Positions 1 through 12,351 of a stretch of 64,000 nt of DNA are shown here, one piece after another. This DNA comes from Siderastrea radians (lineage: Eukaryota; Cnidaria; Anthozoa; Scleractinia; Rhizangiidae): NCBI GenBank assembly GCA_964017195.1, contig OZ024898.1:17662475-17726474 (forward strand). Reading direction: 5' to 3'. The notes beneath the pieces are model-generated. The model was not told the origin of the DNA. It saw only the letters and a program-made list of their open reading frames with translations, and ran no database searches. Made by a program: the position numbers and the translations under genes. The number at the start of each line of letters is the position of its first letter. The stretch's first letter is position 1.

Positions 1-900
1 ATTCATACTGGCATTTCACTGGCATTTTACTGGGAAAAATTACCCGAAAGAAAGGCTTTTGGGAGCTTCCAAGCACCTGTAAATTATCCAGGGAATATCG
101 CATAAGTTTAGCTGCCGCGAAGTACATATTAAGCTTAAATTTGAGGGACACACAGAACCATAATTTTTGGCAGCTTTTCGGATAAAATAGCTTTAAACCG
201 ACAACCGCTTCGCTTTAAAGATTATTAGAGATGACCCGACAATCACAATTCAACTCAACTGTTCGCCGAAATCTCACTGAAAGGATGCTTGTGAAAATTA
301 GATGCAGTTCGGTCTTACGACTTGCCTTGACGCGCTGCTATGAATGAAAAAACACAAAGTAATGGTCAGAGAAATCATTCTTTATACTTGAATGAAATTC
401 GCGATACACTTCCTGCATCGTTGGCGCGTCCACGCAAGTGAAATCGGCTGAGCACAAATATTCAAGACTACATTTGTCTCAAATCTAAGCGTGTTTTCTA
501 ATAGTTCGTTTTCAACGTCAACATAAATAAAAAGTAAATGACACAGATCCAACATCTAATGACATAGATTAAATTCCCATTTCAAAGCGTAATTTCTTTC
601 TCCGTAATACTCAAAATCACGTTACACCCTTTAAAAACTGCACTTACTTGGTTGTGTTTCTGAGCAGGACAAGCTTTCCGCCGTGAAGAAAACAAAGATG
701 AAGACCTCGAAGGCCATTTTCATAACTTGAACTTTTAGCATTCCACCAAAAAGACAACTTTTTCTTTCCATTTATAGATATTAGATATTTTTTCCAAAGT
801 TGAGATCACTTCAACACTGTCGAACAATCGTCTTGTTAAAACCTCTTTTTCAAAAGCGACGATGATCATGCAATTTCCCGCCAAGTAAAACGCGGGTTCT
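1..900. other. No gene recognised (intronic or upstream of the kinase gene)
   Basis: AT-rich sequence with no open frame of note and no match to any domain I can recognise. Because the first kinase exon in the window (1964) starts in mid-codon, this stretch most likely belongs to the preceding intron of that gene. I looked for the glycine-rich loop and the VAIK-type lysine of a kinase N-lobe here and did not find them. Confidence 0.5.
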
Positions 901-1185
901 CAAAAGCACCGTGGGAAGTGCCGCTAAGAAAATATGGCATTCTCCACCCCGTTGGGTCGCCTTTGGACTCCCTTCCCCCTCTCCCATAGTCTGTACGGGC
1001 AGGCGGGCGGACGGACGGACGGACAGACGTACGCTGACGTCACAACCAAAATTTTTCGCATCGATTGGTTATCAAATCCCCCTACCCATGCGCTCGCGGG
1101 CTCCGCTATTACCCACGGTGCTCCCTGCTATGGGTATGGTGCTCTGCTCGGGCGGGCCCGCGCGGAAGCTCCGCTATAAATAAGT
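901..1185. repeat. Dispersed GC-richer repeat with (GGAC)n core
   Basis: A GC-rich island in AT-rich DNA with a short GGAC tandem run near 1010-1025, followed by a block reading like the widely dispersed coral repeat with CCCATGGTGCTCC-type words (CCCACGGTGCTCC here). Overlapping frames on both strands are open only because of base composition. Assignment to a dispersed family is from memory of similar coral sequence, not from a search. Confidence 0.5.
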
Positions 1186-1963
1186 TGGTAAGCCGATCCG
1201 TGAGGATATCACACTGTAAGAATTTTAAATAAGTTAAGTTCGATAAGGTGATTTTAAAAGCTCTAAAATAAAATAAAATAAATAAAGTTAGAGTGTTTGT
1301 CGTCTTCACCTTCTGCTTTCTCCTCTTGTAAACAGTCTTATTACAACTGGGCTGCGGCTAAACTCGTTTCTTATGGTTGTAGTGTCGATTGTTTTCCGTT
1401 TTAAACCTCGTTTCGATTCCTGACAACGAAGTGCGTCATACTCGTTTTAAAAGGTCGCGTTCTTCATGAAATAAAATTGGAGCTGCGAAAGAGTCAACGG
1501 CAACCATCAGCTGGCAGAAGTAGGCGAAGAACTGGTGCAAAGCCTTGGTTTTAAATTCACTGAAGTAAACTGACGACAGATTGATTCCAGTTACAGCAGT
1601 AGAGGAAAGACGACAACAGAAAAACCAGGTTTGGGGGGGGGGGGAGTCAACTTGTCATTTTAAAATTGTTTCATCTGAAATTGGGGAAAGCGTTAAAGAA
1701 ATTCTGGGATTAACTTTACCGGGGTGTAATATCCCATTCAGGAGGAGGGGGGGGGGAATTAGCAATACCCTTAGTAAGTTACCCCCATTTACATAGATAA
1801 ACAGCATTAGAAAAAGGACATGGTGATATATAACAGTAACACACACACAAAAAAAAGCTACAAATAAATCACTTGTAAGACTCATTTGTATCTGGGCTAT
1901 TCACTACAAAAGACTTGTCCTCAGAATTGGAAAGTATTGTCTCTCCTTTCCTTTTTTGGTTAG

Positions 1964-4900
1964 GGCCCCTGTGGGTTGTAGTGAAATTTGCTGAGAACGG
2001 TTCGCTGTTAGAGTACATCCGGAAGCAAAAAAAGCAGCCGGACTATATCAACACAATGGAGGACGAGACTAAGGGTCTGTCCAACCTTGAAATACTGCGA
2101 ATAGCGCATGGCATCGCAAAGGGAATGAATCATTTGACAAAAGTAAAGGTAAGATGCAAGCAAAGTGAACTTTATGTTGAAAAAACGAAAAGGCAAAATG
2201 GGATGTCTTTTTCAGAATTAATTTAAAAAACAGTTAAGCTTTTATGTTTTTTATAAAAGCACATAGGCTGAAAACTTAATGCTGTATTAAAATGTTCTCA
2301 ATTCGTCCCCACTCAAATTTCCCGGTCCTGTCGAGGTCTGGGGCTATTTGACAAGGAGAGTTGGTTTCATTACGCGACTCACCAACGTATTTATCTTGTA
2401 GGCTCTTCTTTTGTACTCATAACTACTCACTGTTTCAACACTTTGCACTGTCCGAACAGAACCGCTAGTTGTTGTGGTTTAAGATGGCGATAGTCAACAG
2501 TACATTTACATGTCTGGTTAAGAGAATCTTAATCTGATTGGTTATTTACTTTGTGTTTGTAGTGTGTGCATCGCGACCTGGCCTGCCGAAATGTATTGCT
2601 GGGGAAAAACTTCATTCCTATGGTGTCGGACTTTGGACTTGCACGTGACATTTACGAAAGTGGAGCATACGAGACTACTTCCGGAGTAAGGGTTGTTGTT
2701 TCCACAAAACATATTCTTATTCTATTTTATTCAGTTCAACCCTTTACTAAGTTCAGTTCTTCTACCTTCCAACCACATTTCTTCTGGCGCAGCATTCCCA
2801 GACGCAAAATCCCTTCCAAATACAAGCCGAACCATTTTTGATGCGCAAAGCACCCTCCGTTTTCATTTGCCCGACATCACACATTCTCGTCCCCAGAGCT
2901 CCGCGGCTTTTTTTGAATTACGTCTTTTGTAGCTCTGGTAACGGCCAAAAATTTATTTTTTTTTTATTGGCCGATTCAAACTGTATGTGCAATACCGTTA
3001 AAAGTTTTTGGCTTCTACGCATAACGATTTATTTCCGATTGAATTAATCAGGACATTAATTTTATAATGTATTGACTTGATCAGTTTCCACGCAAAGAAT
3101 GTGGCTGAGGGCAGATTAAGCGACCAAATTTTGCTGTTTGGTTAAGCACGTAAGAATTCAAAGTGTTTGAGATTGTCGCTAAATGCCAGCGGTTCTTTCG
3201 TCGCTACAGCATTTTCTACAAAACTACTGCTTGTCCTTAAATAAACTTACATGTAACTGTCTCATCAACTTTCGTAATAACCTCTTGATGTCGATGTTTA
3301 AAAACTTGGGCGCCAAATGCTTCTGGAAATTTTCGATGGGGTAAAACGTAATACAGTGTAGCGTTTAGTGGCGAAGCGATAAGTGCACAGTTGACATTCT
3401 CACACAACAGAAACCAGACGAATAACTGTACAATTCAGTATAACGCAAATGCAATACCTTTATTCAGGCAAGATACAAATCCAAAACCCGTGAGCAAAAT
3501 GCAGGGACAATCGTTCTTCTGAACAACTACGACACGGAAGGCAGCTTCTTAAGTTTGTTCCTTTTAAAGCTCCAGGTTTTCCGCTAATTGCAGGAGATTT
3601 AGAGGGTCCCGAACAGCTTTTAGTCGATCTAACACCACTACTCGAAAGATAGGAATTCAAATTTCTCGGTTGTTGTCAGAATTGTCATGCCCAGAGCTCC
3701 ACGGATGAGAACAGAGCAGCGCAATAGCACCTTAACGAATAAAACATGTACTACCGGATGATACCAGAGCCCAACGATCCCACCGCTTACCGAACAGATC
3801 GTAGGCCCTGGGAACGAGAATGGACATCACACTAAAATATTTTGGACTGTGCAAGCTTTCTCTTATTATCACGGTTTTCCTACAACTAATTGGGTTTCTT
3901 TTGAGAACAGATATCTTTTTTTGCGTACCACCTATTTCCCACATTCAAATCTTTAAAAATGGCGTTTTCAAAAGTCTCCGTTTCTGCGCGGTTTCAAATA
4001 TTTTTATTCTTAAAACCGTTTACGAACGCCTCCATTGTCATCAAAAATTCGGCTTGTTTTAGGGTAGACGATAAGCGAAATTAAAAAAGTGTGCATGTTC
4101 AATGGAAATAGGTGTGAACGTGGAGCTCGAAATTCTAATATACATGTTGTGTTTTTCAGGGTAAATTACCAGTTAGATGGATGGCTTTGGAATCGCTGCA
4201 GGATTACTCATATACCACGGAAAGTGACGTGTGAGTAAATAGATATGACAATAAAGACTCAGCGAGGGTGACTCGGAACCTTAATAACAAACTTTTGAAA
4301 GGATGCTACAGCAGCATCTCTACCATCATTTTTGCAAAAGTTTCTTAAATAAAATCAGTTACGTGAAAAAAAAGTGTTTATAATGGACAGATCAGTTTTG
4401 TTATCTACTCGTATAGTACTGAAGTGGATAGTTTTGAGCACCCAGTCATGTCCTTTCTTCTTAGCTGGGGTCCTTGTACAGAAAAACCCGAATAAGCCTT
4501 TGAAAGGGTGTTCATCTGATCCTCTGTTTGAGGGTCTGAAACAGGAAATCCAGCTTTATCATATCAAATCATATTTAATAATTATTCCACGAGCGTGTGT
4601 CGGATACGGGTAATAAATAACGCTCCAAGTTCGTGATAATCACCTCTTATTATCCAGTTGTATTAGTTATTGTACAGAGAGCGTACGAAACGAGTACAAA
4701 TATCCCACGATATTGTACAGTTGGTTATTGTACAGTACCGTGCGAGCGCTCATCTTGTTACACTGGTAGTTTTCTTTCAAGTTACCTCATATCTAACAAA
4801 GCGCCAGTGGAATTCTTTTTTTTTATTTCTCAACTTCGGTAATCTTTGCTGATTTTTTTGCCATATATTTTGGGACAAAACTTTTGCTTCGCGGCGAAAA

Positions 4901-7379
4901 CTCTTTGAATTCTGGGGCACTTGACGTGGCATCCAATTTCCTTATAAGGAAAAAAGCAGGGCTATTCCTTGATAGCCTATATGCGGTGAACCAATCAGAA
5001 AGCGGAAATTCAATAATCGTGATTGAGAATTTAATAATTTTGGTTACTTCTCTGTCGTTTTCGTTTGAACGTGAAAAGAGATAATGATTTTGTTCGCTAC
5101 GTTTGTCACCATTTTAGACCCTTGAAGGAAGTTTTTCTCAGTGTACCAATCACTTTTCTTTCTTAAGATGGCTTCTGGTCCCTACAATTGTCGATAAAGG
5201 GTTCTTATGTACTCCTTTTAACAATGGTTTCTTCACAGTCAGAGCAGAAGGCCGGGTTGGAGATTCAGTTTAGAGAGGAAGGTATAGCAGACAGTACAAT
5301 TAGTGCTGAATCACAACACTTACTCCTCCTCCTCCCCCTCCCCCCCGGCACCGACGGACTGGTGCTAAAAGAGACAGCCTTTAAAATCGTCGCTAGTCCT
5401 GCTATTTTATGATTCATCGTTGTTTTCACTGTAGGTGGTCATTTGGCGTCGTTTTATGGGAAATAGAAACTGGAGGTAAGAATTATCTCTTTCTACAGCT
5501 TCACAAGGCTCCGAAGGGCTTATTGCTATCTTCTGTTTTCTCTCCTCTTGCGTTCATTGTTAGGTCAAGTTCCATATGCTGCTCTTGGAGGACAAGAGAT
5601 TGTCGAGACATTAATAAGAGGGGAACGACTTCCAAAACCTGAAGGATGCTCCGATCAAATGTGAGTAAAATACTCGAGTCGAGTGATCCACACTGCGGGC
5701 GGGGAGCCTGGGGGTAACTCGCAAGCGTTTTGTTTACGTTCCTCGACAATCTGCTGCTTCCCATTTGTGGGCCTGGGCGGAGAAAGGGTGAAAATTTTCC
5801 GTAATGTTGGTTCTCTTTCATAAATATCACAAAATAATGAAGGAGTATAGACAGCATTCACTGTTCGCACCTAGCGGGTCAGAAACAATACCTAACAGTA
5901 TCTCTTTCCACCCAGGTGTATAAATGTGTTGTCTTCTTGTACCACTGCGCCACTTCCCACCGCAGAACTTAGATGTCTCAACAGGTTCAATTTCAAGGGA
6001 TTCTCTACTCCTTTAGTCACTTATTGCTACTTAATTGACACAAGACTAGCTTAGTTAGGCGCTGCGCTTTTGTTTTTGTTGTGCTTGCACATGATCAGTT
6101 TTGCAATACTTTATAGTATACTGATGTAATTCTTTAAATCTCTGTTCAGAAAGAGTGAGGCATGAATGCTCCGCCGTTCCCATTCTATTCATTATTAGTA
6201 TAAATCTACTAGCGTTCCATCACTAATGCTGTTCTCTGATTGGCTACGCTACTCACTATCTATTCTGTTGTAGATAGTGAGTAGAGCGTTTTCCGCGCGC
6301 GGTGTGACCTATTTATATCATTTTTCAATAAAAACATGTAGTGTCTGCTGTTATGTTTTGAACGATAGAAATCTCGAGCTCATAATCATTTTGTTAAATA
6401 GTTTTTTTCTTTGTTTTAATGTTTATTTTCTTAGCTATGATATAATGTTAAAGTGCTGGCATCCGAACCCAAAACAAAGGCTGCCGTTTCAGGAACTTGT
6501 TCACGTGATAGATAGTTTGATGACTGCAGAGGCTGTAAGTACATATAACAAGCGTTAATTTACATTTGTCACATCACATCACATTACATTACATTACATT
6601 ACATTACATTGCATCACATTCATCACATTACATCACATTACATCACATTACATTGCATCACATTACATTTCATCACATCGCATCACATTACATTACATTA
6701 CATTACATTACATTACATTACATTACATTAATTGCATCACATTACATCACATTACATTACACTACATCACATCACATCACATTGCATCACATCACATTAC
6801 ATCACAGTACATTGCATCACATTACATCACATTACATTACATTACATCACATCACATCACATCACATTACATCACATCACATCACATTACATCACATTAC
6901 ATTACATTTTTGAACTAGTATCGAGTTTCAGCAGAAGCCGGTTTCTATTATAAGATTACTGGATCCTGACTACACTCACGACGAGGCCCTTTTTTCGCTA
7001 TTTTTATAACAAAATGTTGTCATGAAATTGTTGCAAATCTTACGAAACTCGGAAATATTTACCTTTTACATTGTTAATTGGGTTTATTTTAGAATTATAA
7101 AAGGATTTTCTGGTGAATGTTTTGTAGTTATGTTTATGATTTTTGCTGTAGGATTACCTGGAGATAATAAGCGACATTCCGGAAGAGACTGAAGATGACA
7201 TCCCTTATGATGTAGTTCAGTTTGATAGAATTCCAGAAGATTATTTTTGGCCTTCAGAACTGCGTATCCATGATCCTTATCAGGTTCAACCAGGCTTGGG
7301 TGCTGAGGCCAACGGCCAGGTTACACAGCACACTCATGAAGATGGCACAGAGAAAGGAGCACAGGACACTGGGTTTTGA
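1964..7379 (+). CDS. Receptor tyrosine kinase, C-terminal exons (partial gene)
   Basis: Seven exons spell the kinase domain from the hinge onward and the cytoplasmic tail: 1964-2148, 2563-2685, 4160-4230, 5435-5475, 5564-5660, 6435-6534 and 7152-7379. All junctions are GT/AG and phases agree, giving 280 residues and a TGA stop. Visible in order: hinge GPLWVVVKFAENGSLLEYI, a short kinase insert, catalytic loop HRDLACRN, DFGLARD, an activation loop with two tyrosines (YESGAYETT), LPVRWMALESL (the APE position reads ALE, as in RET-type receptors), DVWSFGVVLWE, and the C-lobe arginine motif QRLPF. A 76-residue acidic tail starts DYLEIISDIPEE and contains tyrosines in acidic context. Catalytic Asp and DFG are intact. 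The exact subfamily (RET, FGFR, VEGFR or Cad96Ca-like) cannot be fixed without the missing N-lobe, transmembrane and extracellular exons, which must lie upstream of the window unless the locus is truncated. Confidence 0.88.
2686..4159. other. Kinase intron, no gene seen
   Basis: Intron between the DFG/activation-loop exon and the LPVRWMALESL exon. It contains pieces of a dispersed repeat: a CATTCTCGTCCCCAGAGCTCC-like block near 2883-2905 and a related block in the opposite orientation near 3687-3832 (ends in CCTGGGAACGAGAATGGAC). Otherwise I see nothing. Confidence 0.5.
4231..5434. other. Kinase intron, no gene seen
   Basis: Intron inside the DVW motif (codon for V is split GT|G). It has a repeated GTTATTGTACAG-type word between about 4665 and 4740 and a CT-rich run near 5320-5347. 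No coding potential recognised. Confidence 0.5.
6570..6908. repeat. Pentanucleotide microsatellite (CATTA/CATCA)n
   Basis: About 340 bases made almost entirely of the 5-mers CATTA and CATCA mixed with a few CATTG/CATTT variants. It lies 36 bases after the donor of the penultimate kinase exon. The long open frames across it on the plus strand are a trivial result of the repeat. Confidence 0.95.
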
Positions 7380-7683
7380 TTCATCGTGGTACCCTCGGAG
7401 CCAGCTTATATTTCTTTTATCGCATGGTCAGACCCTGGACTGTATAGAGCGCTGAATAGAGCGAATATTTGACAATTTTGTCTCGAGGTATTTTTTAAAT
7501 CACTTTATACTTTTTGATCTGAATAATTTTTAATTTCAATTTTGAAATAATGCGCCCAATTTAATATACAGAAGTGTACAACGTGAAGTCCTTTGACCAA
7601 GTGCGGTTTTCACTTTCATACAAAAATAGGATAAGTTATGTTTAGGCCAGTGATATTGAAAATAGAAATTGCCATTGCAATAG

Positions 7684-7689
7684 AATAAA
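7684..7689 (+). promoter_or_regulatory. Candidate polyadenylation signal of the kinase gene
   Basis: AATAAA about 300 bases after the kinase stop codon. It is the first canonical hexamer downstream. No cDNA evidence is available, so use is uncertain. Confidence 0.35.
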
Positions 7690-8670
7690 GCCCAAACGGA
7701 TCGTGCGGAGCAAAACTTGTATTGAACTGCTTTCAGCTTGACAAGAGAAGTGCGGTTCCATGATGACTGACTCTTGCTCTATTGGTCGTGCTTTATTGCA
7801 TCAGCATACTAGCGTACGTATCATCTATTCTATTCAAGAAACAAGGTGTCAGTGTTGAGTTCTCTTTTCAGCAGTATCGATTTTTTTGTTCTGTCTGAGC
7901 TGAAATTCAAAATCAAGAAAAAATATAGGGTCCGCAGAAGAAAACCTTGCATTTGAAACCCTTTCACTTTCAACTCTTAATTTGAACAAAATTCCCGATT
8001 GTTAAGAAAAAAATGCAGGACCAGCACACATAACATGGCTTTATTATTCAACAAATTGTCACTATGCCCATATATGGTAAGGAAGCCCTCAATATCTGTC
8101 ATCCGTACATGACAGATATCCTGCGATATACGTAAATGACCATATTTGGAAGTGCACTGCAGATTTTCTTTCTTTGCTTGTTTGGCGGCCATTTTGAAAA
8201 GCGAAGCAGTTTTAGCAGTGTTCTCCGGAAATTTTAACTCCCTGGAAGAAACTTTCCACGATTAAATGCTCTCAAAAAGTCAACAAGTATTTGCTTCAGC
8301 TCACAAAGATATCCAGAGGTTGACTTGGAATTTTCATAGTGAGAACTCAACCAAGAAAATGCTATTGCGAACGAAGCAGCACACTTGCTCACGGAAAGTT
8401 GTAAAGACTGAAGTTGAAAAGATTTTAATTCACAGGAAGAGGACTTATTCTCGGTAAGGTAGCAATATATTTTTTACTTTGTCTTGTCATTTCCAAACAT
8501 GAGTTTGTAAATAAGTGTTTTTTAGCGAACGGTAGTAAACTTCGATTTCTTGAAGTTCTGTTTTGATTTTTATTAAGCTTATATGTTGCCAGCTTTTAGC
8601 GTTTTCATCATAGAGCCGTAGTTTTTCTCGTTCTGAAAGTGGTAGTCGATGGGAATTTGTTGAATAATAA
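7690..8670. other. Intergenic, no gene seen
   Basis: AT-rich sequence with short unconvincing frames. The only structure noted is an 11-bp perfect inverted repeat at 8092-8102 and 8109-8119. Confidence 0.5.
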
Positions 8671-8783
8671 AACAATTATCCTGCTCAATCTTGCGGAATA
8701 TCCCCTGATTTAGCCAACTCGGCCTACGGCCTCGTCGGCTAAGTATCAGGTGATATTTCGCGCGATTTCGCAGGATAATTGTT
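8671..8783. mobile_element. 113-bp foldback MITE
   Basis: Perfect 14-bp terminal inverted repeats, AACAATTATCCTGC at 8671-8684 and its complement at 8770-8783. Inside, AATATCCCCTGAT (8697-8709) pairs with ATCAGGTGATATT (8746-8758), and the centre holds TAGCC/GGCTA and a self-complementary GGCCTACGGCC. Almost the whole element can fold into one hairpin. No coding capacity. I could not settle a target-site duplication. Confidence 0.7.
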
Positions 8784-9153
8784 AAATATTTGATTGAAGG
8801 AAATTATATTCGACTACTGTGAATTTGCCTCAGTTGATCCTTTTAATTTCTTGATTCCTAATCATGAAGCCTACGATCACTGCCTGAATACATGTAAATA
8901 TAATAGTAAATCATGATTGAGTGCGATTTTGTATCACATGATCTGGATTGTTAAATGTAGTAATTAAAAACAAACACGGGATGCATTTACTTCAATAAAT
9001 GTACTTTGATGATAACAAAAGAGTTGCCTTATTTGATGTGTGAAGAAGATCCCAACAACTGACCATGGGTAACCAGTGAATTGGCATCGTGTACTTCCAG
9101 TCCGCTTTTGTTACGGAAATCCGAGATGATCTCGGTCTGATGGGTCTGTCCGA

Positions 9154-9933
9154 TCTACACCCGGCGTAACTAATCGGTCAAAATCGATCATCGGAAAGCT
9201 GATCGATAAATCGATATTAATCGATCAGATCGGTCGATTACTATCGATTAATATCGGTAATCGATTAAAATCGATAGTCACAACTTTTCCACTGCAAACA
9301 GTATCGACTTTTATCGATTTTTAACGAGAAGAGTGTGGGCCCCAATAGCACTATAGACTCGGTTCGAATTACAGAGTTGTAATCAATTGTCAGCATGTCT
9401 CGATCGGTAGTGCACGGCCGTGTAGAGACAGCAAAAATGAAAATTCATTATGTTGTAAAGGATACCATGAGTGCTTGTTTGATGTAAATGTCGGAGAGCA
9501 TTTTGAGCTATCTAAAAAAATCGGATCAAGAGGACAAGCATTGAAAGTTTGCAATAGCAGAGAGCAGCTAGCAAGGCCACAGTCAAGGAGCGCTCGTTCC
9601 ATTTCTATGGCCCAAAGCTTACTTGCTCTATGTTGTTGTTTCACTCACATTGCTGAAATAAATTAATACATCACAATGTCCTCAAGTAACATCTTGCTGA
9701 CAACCGGAAAAAAAGCAGATAATTACGATATACACGAGTGGAGATGAAAACCAATAAAATCGTTATTAATTAATAGAAATCGATAATAGTCAATGAAATC
9801 GATAGTCACAACCGAAAATAGTATCGATTTTTATCAATTTCCGATAAAAATCGATTGATTAGAATCGATTAATATTGATTAATATCGATTTTATTGGGCT
9901 ATCGATTTATCGATCAGCTACGCCGGGTCTACA
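9154..9933. mobile_element. Non-autonomous TIR element rich in ATCGAT words
   Basis: The ends are inverted copies: TCTACACCCGGCGTAACT at 9154-9171 and AGCTACGCCGGGTCTACA at 9916-9933 (15 of 18 positions agree). Both subterminal regions, about 9170-9325 and 9740-9915, are dense in ATCGAT/ATCGATT words arranged so that one arm is roughly the complement of the other. The central 400 bases carry only short open frames and nothing recognisable. A DNA transposon derivative is the best reading; the superfamily is unknown. Confidence 0.6.
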
Positions 9934-10949
9934 GCACTGGAAAATTCAGCTGCGGAGCAGTCTCCCCTAAGTTTGACAATGACATGGTGACTAAATTAAT
10001 AAGCGTAAGAAACCTAACGCATAATTAAATTACATTATTCCGCCGACTTTTGTTTTAGTTAACCAAATACTCGACAATATAATAAATTTAGAAAGCGAGA
10101 TTACGCGTGCGTATCTCGTGACAAATAGACTGTCAGTCAGGTTTTTGTAATAAATGCAGCGGTGAGATCACGCTGAGAAAAAAGTTATTATTGAATCTGC
10201 ATGACTTGTGCAAATACAGCTGTTGACACAAGAAATACAATTTTGTCAGTTTAGAAAGGAGCTCACTACATGTTTGCCAATGAAGTGCCAGTCCCTGAGG
10301 CAGCACTGTTTGATGACACAGTCGAGCAAGCTATCTTTTAATAAGTGTTTTAGTTTTAAGATCGAGATATCGTTTACTGAATTCTTGATGTGTCTATCTT
10401 TCTCTGACAGTTTTGTTTCCTGGTTTTCATTTCTTAAGAGGACACAACTGATGTCAAAGTGAAGGACACTTTTGGCTTGCACCTGCGTTTGAACTGATAT
10501 TAATACCTATTTAAATTCAATTCTAAAAGATTTTTTTGTTCCATTTTCACGGTGAAGTGAGAAAGCAGCAGCTTGAACAACACAATTGAGTGTTTTGGGC
10601 GCTTTGCGTTGTTTTCAAGCTACACTTCAGTTAAAACTGTTGACGAAACATGTGATTACTGCCAAGCTTTTTGCCTTTTGTTGAGGATTTGACTACAAAG
10701 AACCTTCACTGGTAAAACATATAATGTCCGAAGCCTTACTTGCGGATAAAACTGTTTAATAGCTGCGCGTTCCTTCACTTGTTGCTAGGGAATCTCGAAG
10801 TTCCTCTGGCAGCCAGTGGTACCTCATCGCCAAAAGTAAATTTCAAGGACAAACGAAAGGGCAAAGATGTGGACAAAGTTCCTGTAAAAGCGTTAGGGTC
10901 AATATGGAGAGGAATTCGAGCTGACGTATTCACAGAAGCAGCCAGAGTC
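9934..10949. other. Upstream region of the GPCR gene
   Basis: No separate gene seen. The GPCR frame is open upstream of its first ATG from about 10740, and a splice-acceptor-like CACTTGTTGCTAG ends at 10789, so a 5' untranslated exon border may sit there. Confidence 0.4.
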
Positions 10950-11990
10950 ATGGGTCCGGGTAATGAAGAGAAAAGCATTTGCGATTCATCCAGTTCAGAA
11001 ATGGCTGATCATGGACAAGCGGCAATAATTATCGAAACTGCAGTCTGTCTTCTTATGAACGCAATTTCGCTGGTAGGAAATCTGTTGGTGTGTTTAGCTG
11101 TGTATAAAAACCCTCGCCTACGAACAACCACGAATTTATACATTGTCGGTTTAGCGGCCACAGATTTATTAAGTGCCACGTTCGTTATGCCTTTTACTGT
11201 GGGTGTACTGGCCACACGGAAGTGGCCTTACGGTAAGGTGTATTGTGACATACACGGATTTCTGGCCAACTTTGGCCTTTTTGTGTCCACCTCTATAATG
11301 GGTCTTACGGCGTTTAACCGTTACGTAAGGATTGTTAAAACTAACAACTACAATTGTATTTTCACTCCGCAAAAATCTCGCACTATACTGGCCTCTGTGT
11401 GCGTTTTTATCGCATGCTACATTGCAGTACCTCGCTTTGCTCGTTTGCAGGATTTTGGATTCGTTCCCGAATACGCCAGCTGCCACATAATCCATCTGAC
11501 TGAAGAAGGCAGAATCGCTCATTATTGCATTGTAGTTTTCCTTTTTCTAATTTTACCCTTTGGCGTGGCAATTTTCTGTTATGTTAAAGTGTTTAATGCC
11601 ATAAAACAACACAATCTTGAAGTAGCTCCAGCTTTGCAGTCTCGTATTCGTATGGCAAGGATCACGGCTCAAGAAATCAAAATTTCCAAATCGCTGTTTG
11701 TGGTAGTGCTTGCGTTTGGAATGTGCTGGATTCCCGCGTGGATCTTAGCCATAATTAAACGGTTTTGTTTGATACCTTCCCTACCCGATGAAGCGTATCT
11801 TGTGCACACGGCACTTGTGTTTTTAAGCAGTTCAACTAATGTTTTCATTTACGCTGGAATGAATAATTCATTTAAATCAGAATTTAGGCGTATTTTGTCA
11901 TGTTATATATCCATGAATCCGCCAAAGGTTTCACCACATCTTCCACAGAACGGGTTCATGGAATTAAGGTTACAACATCATGAGAAGTGA
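10950..11990 (+). CDS. Rhodopsin-class G protein-coupled receptor, melatonin-receptor-like
   Basis: Intronless 346-residue frame from the first in-frame ATG (a second ATG is at 11001). Seven hydrophobic segments are visible at about residues 25-51, 61-85, 98-125, 145-163, 188-212, 247-270 and 283-304. Family marks: GN at 43-44 in TM1, LAATD with Asp72 in TM2, Cys99 at the top of TM3 pairing with Cys178 in loop 2, FGMCWIP at 256-262 in TM6. The DRY motif reads NRY (123-125), as in melatonin receptors, and NPxxY is replaced by TNVFIY (296-301). Asn5-type N-glycosylation is absent from the short N-terminus. It should sit in the plasma membrane and couple to a heterotrimeric G protein; the ligand cannot be read from sequence. 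Intronless class A receptors in expanded families are common in cnidarians. The frame continues open upstream to 10740 but without ATG. Confidence 0.85.
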   Translation: MGPGNEEKSICDSSSSEMADHGQAAIIIETAVCLLMNAISLVGNLLVCLAVYKNPRLRTTTNLYIVGLAATDLLSATFVMPFTVGVLATRKWPYGKVYCDIHGFLANFGLFVSTSIMGLTAFNRYVRIVKTNNYNCIFTPQKSRTILASVCVFIACYIAVPRFARLQDFGFVPEYASCHIIHLTEEGRIAHYCIVVFLFLILPFGVAIFCYVKVFNAIKQHNLEVAPALQSRIRMARITAQEIKISKSLFVVVLAFGMCWIPAWILAIIKRFCLIPSLPDEAYLVHTALVFLSSSTNVFIYAGMNNSFKSEFRRILSCYISMNPPKVSPHLPQNGFMELRLQHHEK

Positions 11991-12351
11991 AGCGGGGAAT
12001 GTACTGATCTGGGAGGAAATGTAACTGCGGTAAAAAATTGCCGTAATTTTTCTTTTTCTCTTGTCACTTTTCTTTTCATCTGTTTTTTTTCTTTTTTGTT
12101 TTTCTTATTACTTTTTTCCATTTCCGATTGAAGGTTTTTAGTTTGTGAGGGTAAGGCCCATAATTTTTGGTCGGGGAATTAAGGGAGTTGGTGGTTAGCT
12201 TTTGAGCAATAGTTAATGGGTGTTTAATTTAAATCCAGATCTTTACAATTTAAAGGTGATTTTAATTAAAACTATCGAGCAGTACTTTATGTGTTTGCTC
12301 CTGAATTTATGACATAACGGCATGCTAAATGAATGTGGGATTTAGGATCTC
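11991..12351. other. 3' flank of the GPCR gene
   Basis: A strongly T-rich tract at about 12045-12125 follows the stop codon. No canonical AATAAA is present in the first 350 bases and no gene is seen. Confidence 0.4.

Noticed and set aside
6566..6953. Long open frames rich in His, Thr, Tyr and Ile
   Set aside because: They are translations of the CATTA/CATCA microsatellite inside a kinase intron.
10740..10949. N-terminal extension of the GPCR frame
   Set aside because: The frame is open but has no ATG before 10950, and a splice-acceptor-like site ends at 10789. The extension has no features expected of a receptor N-terminus.
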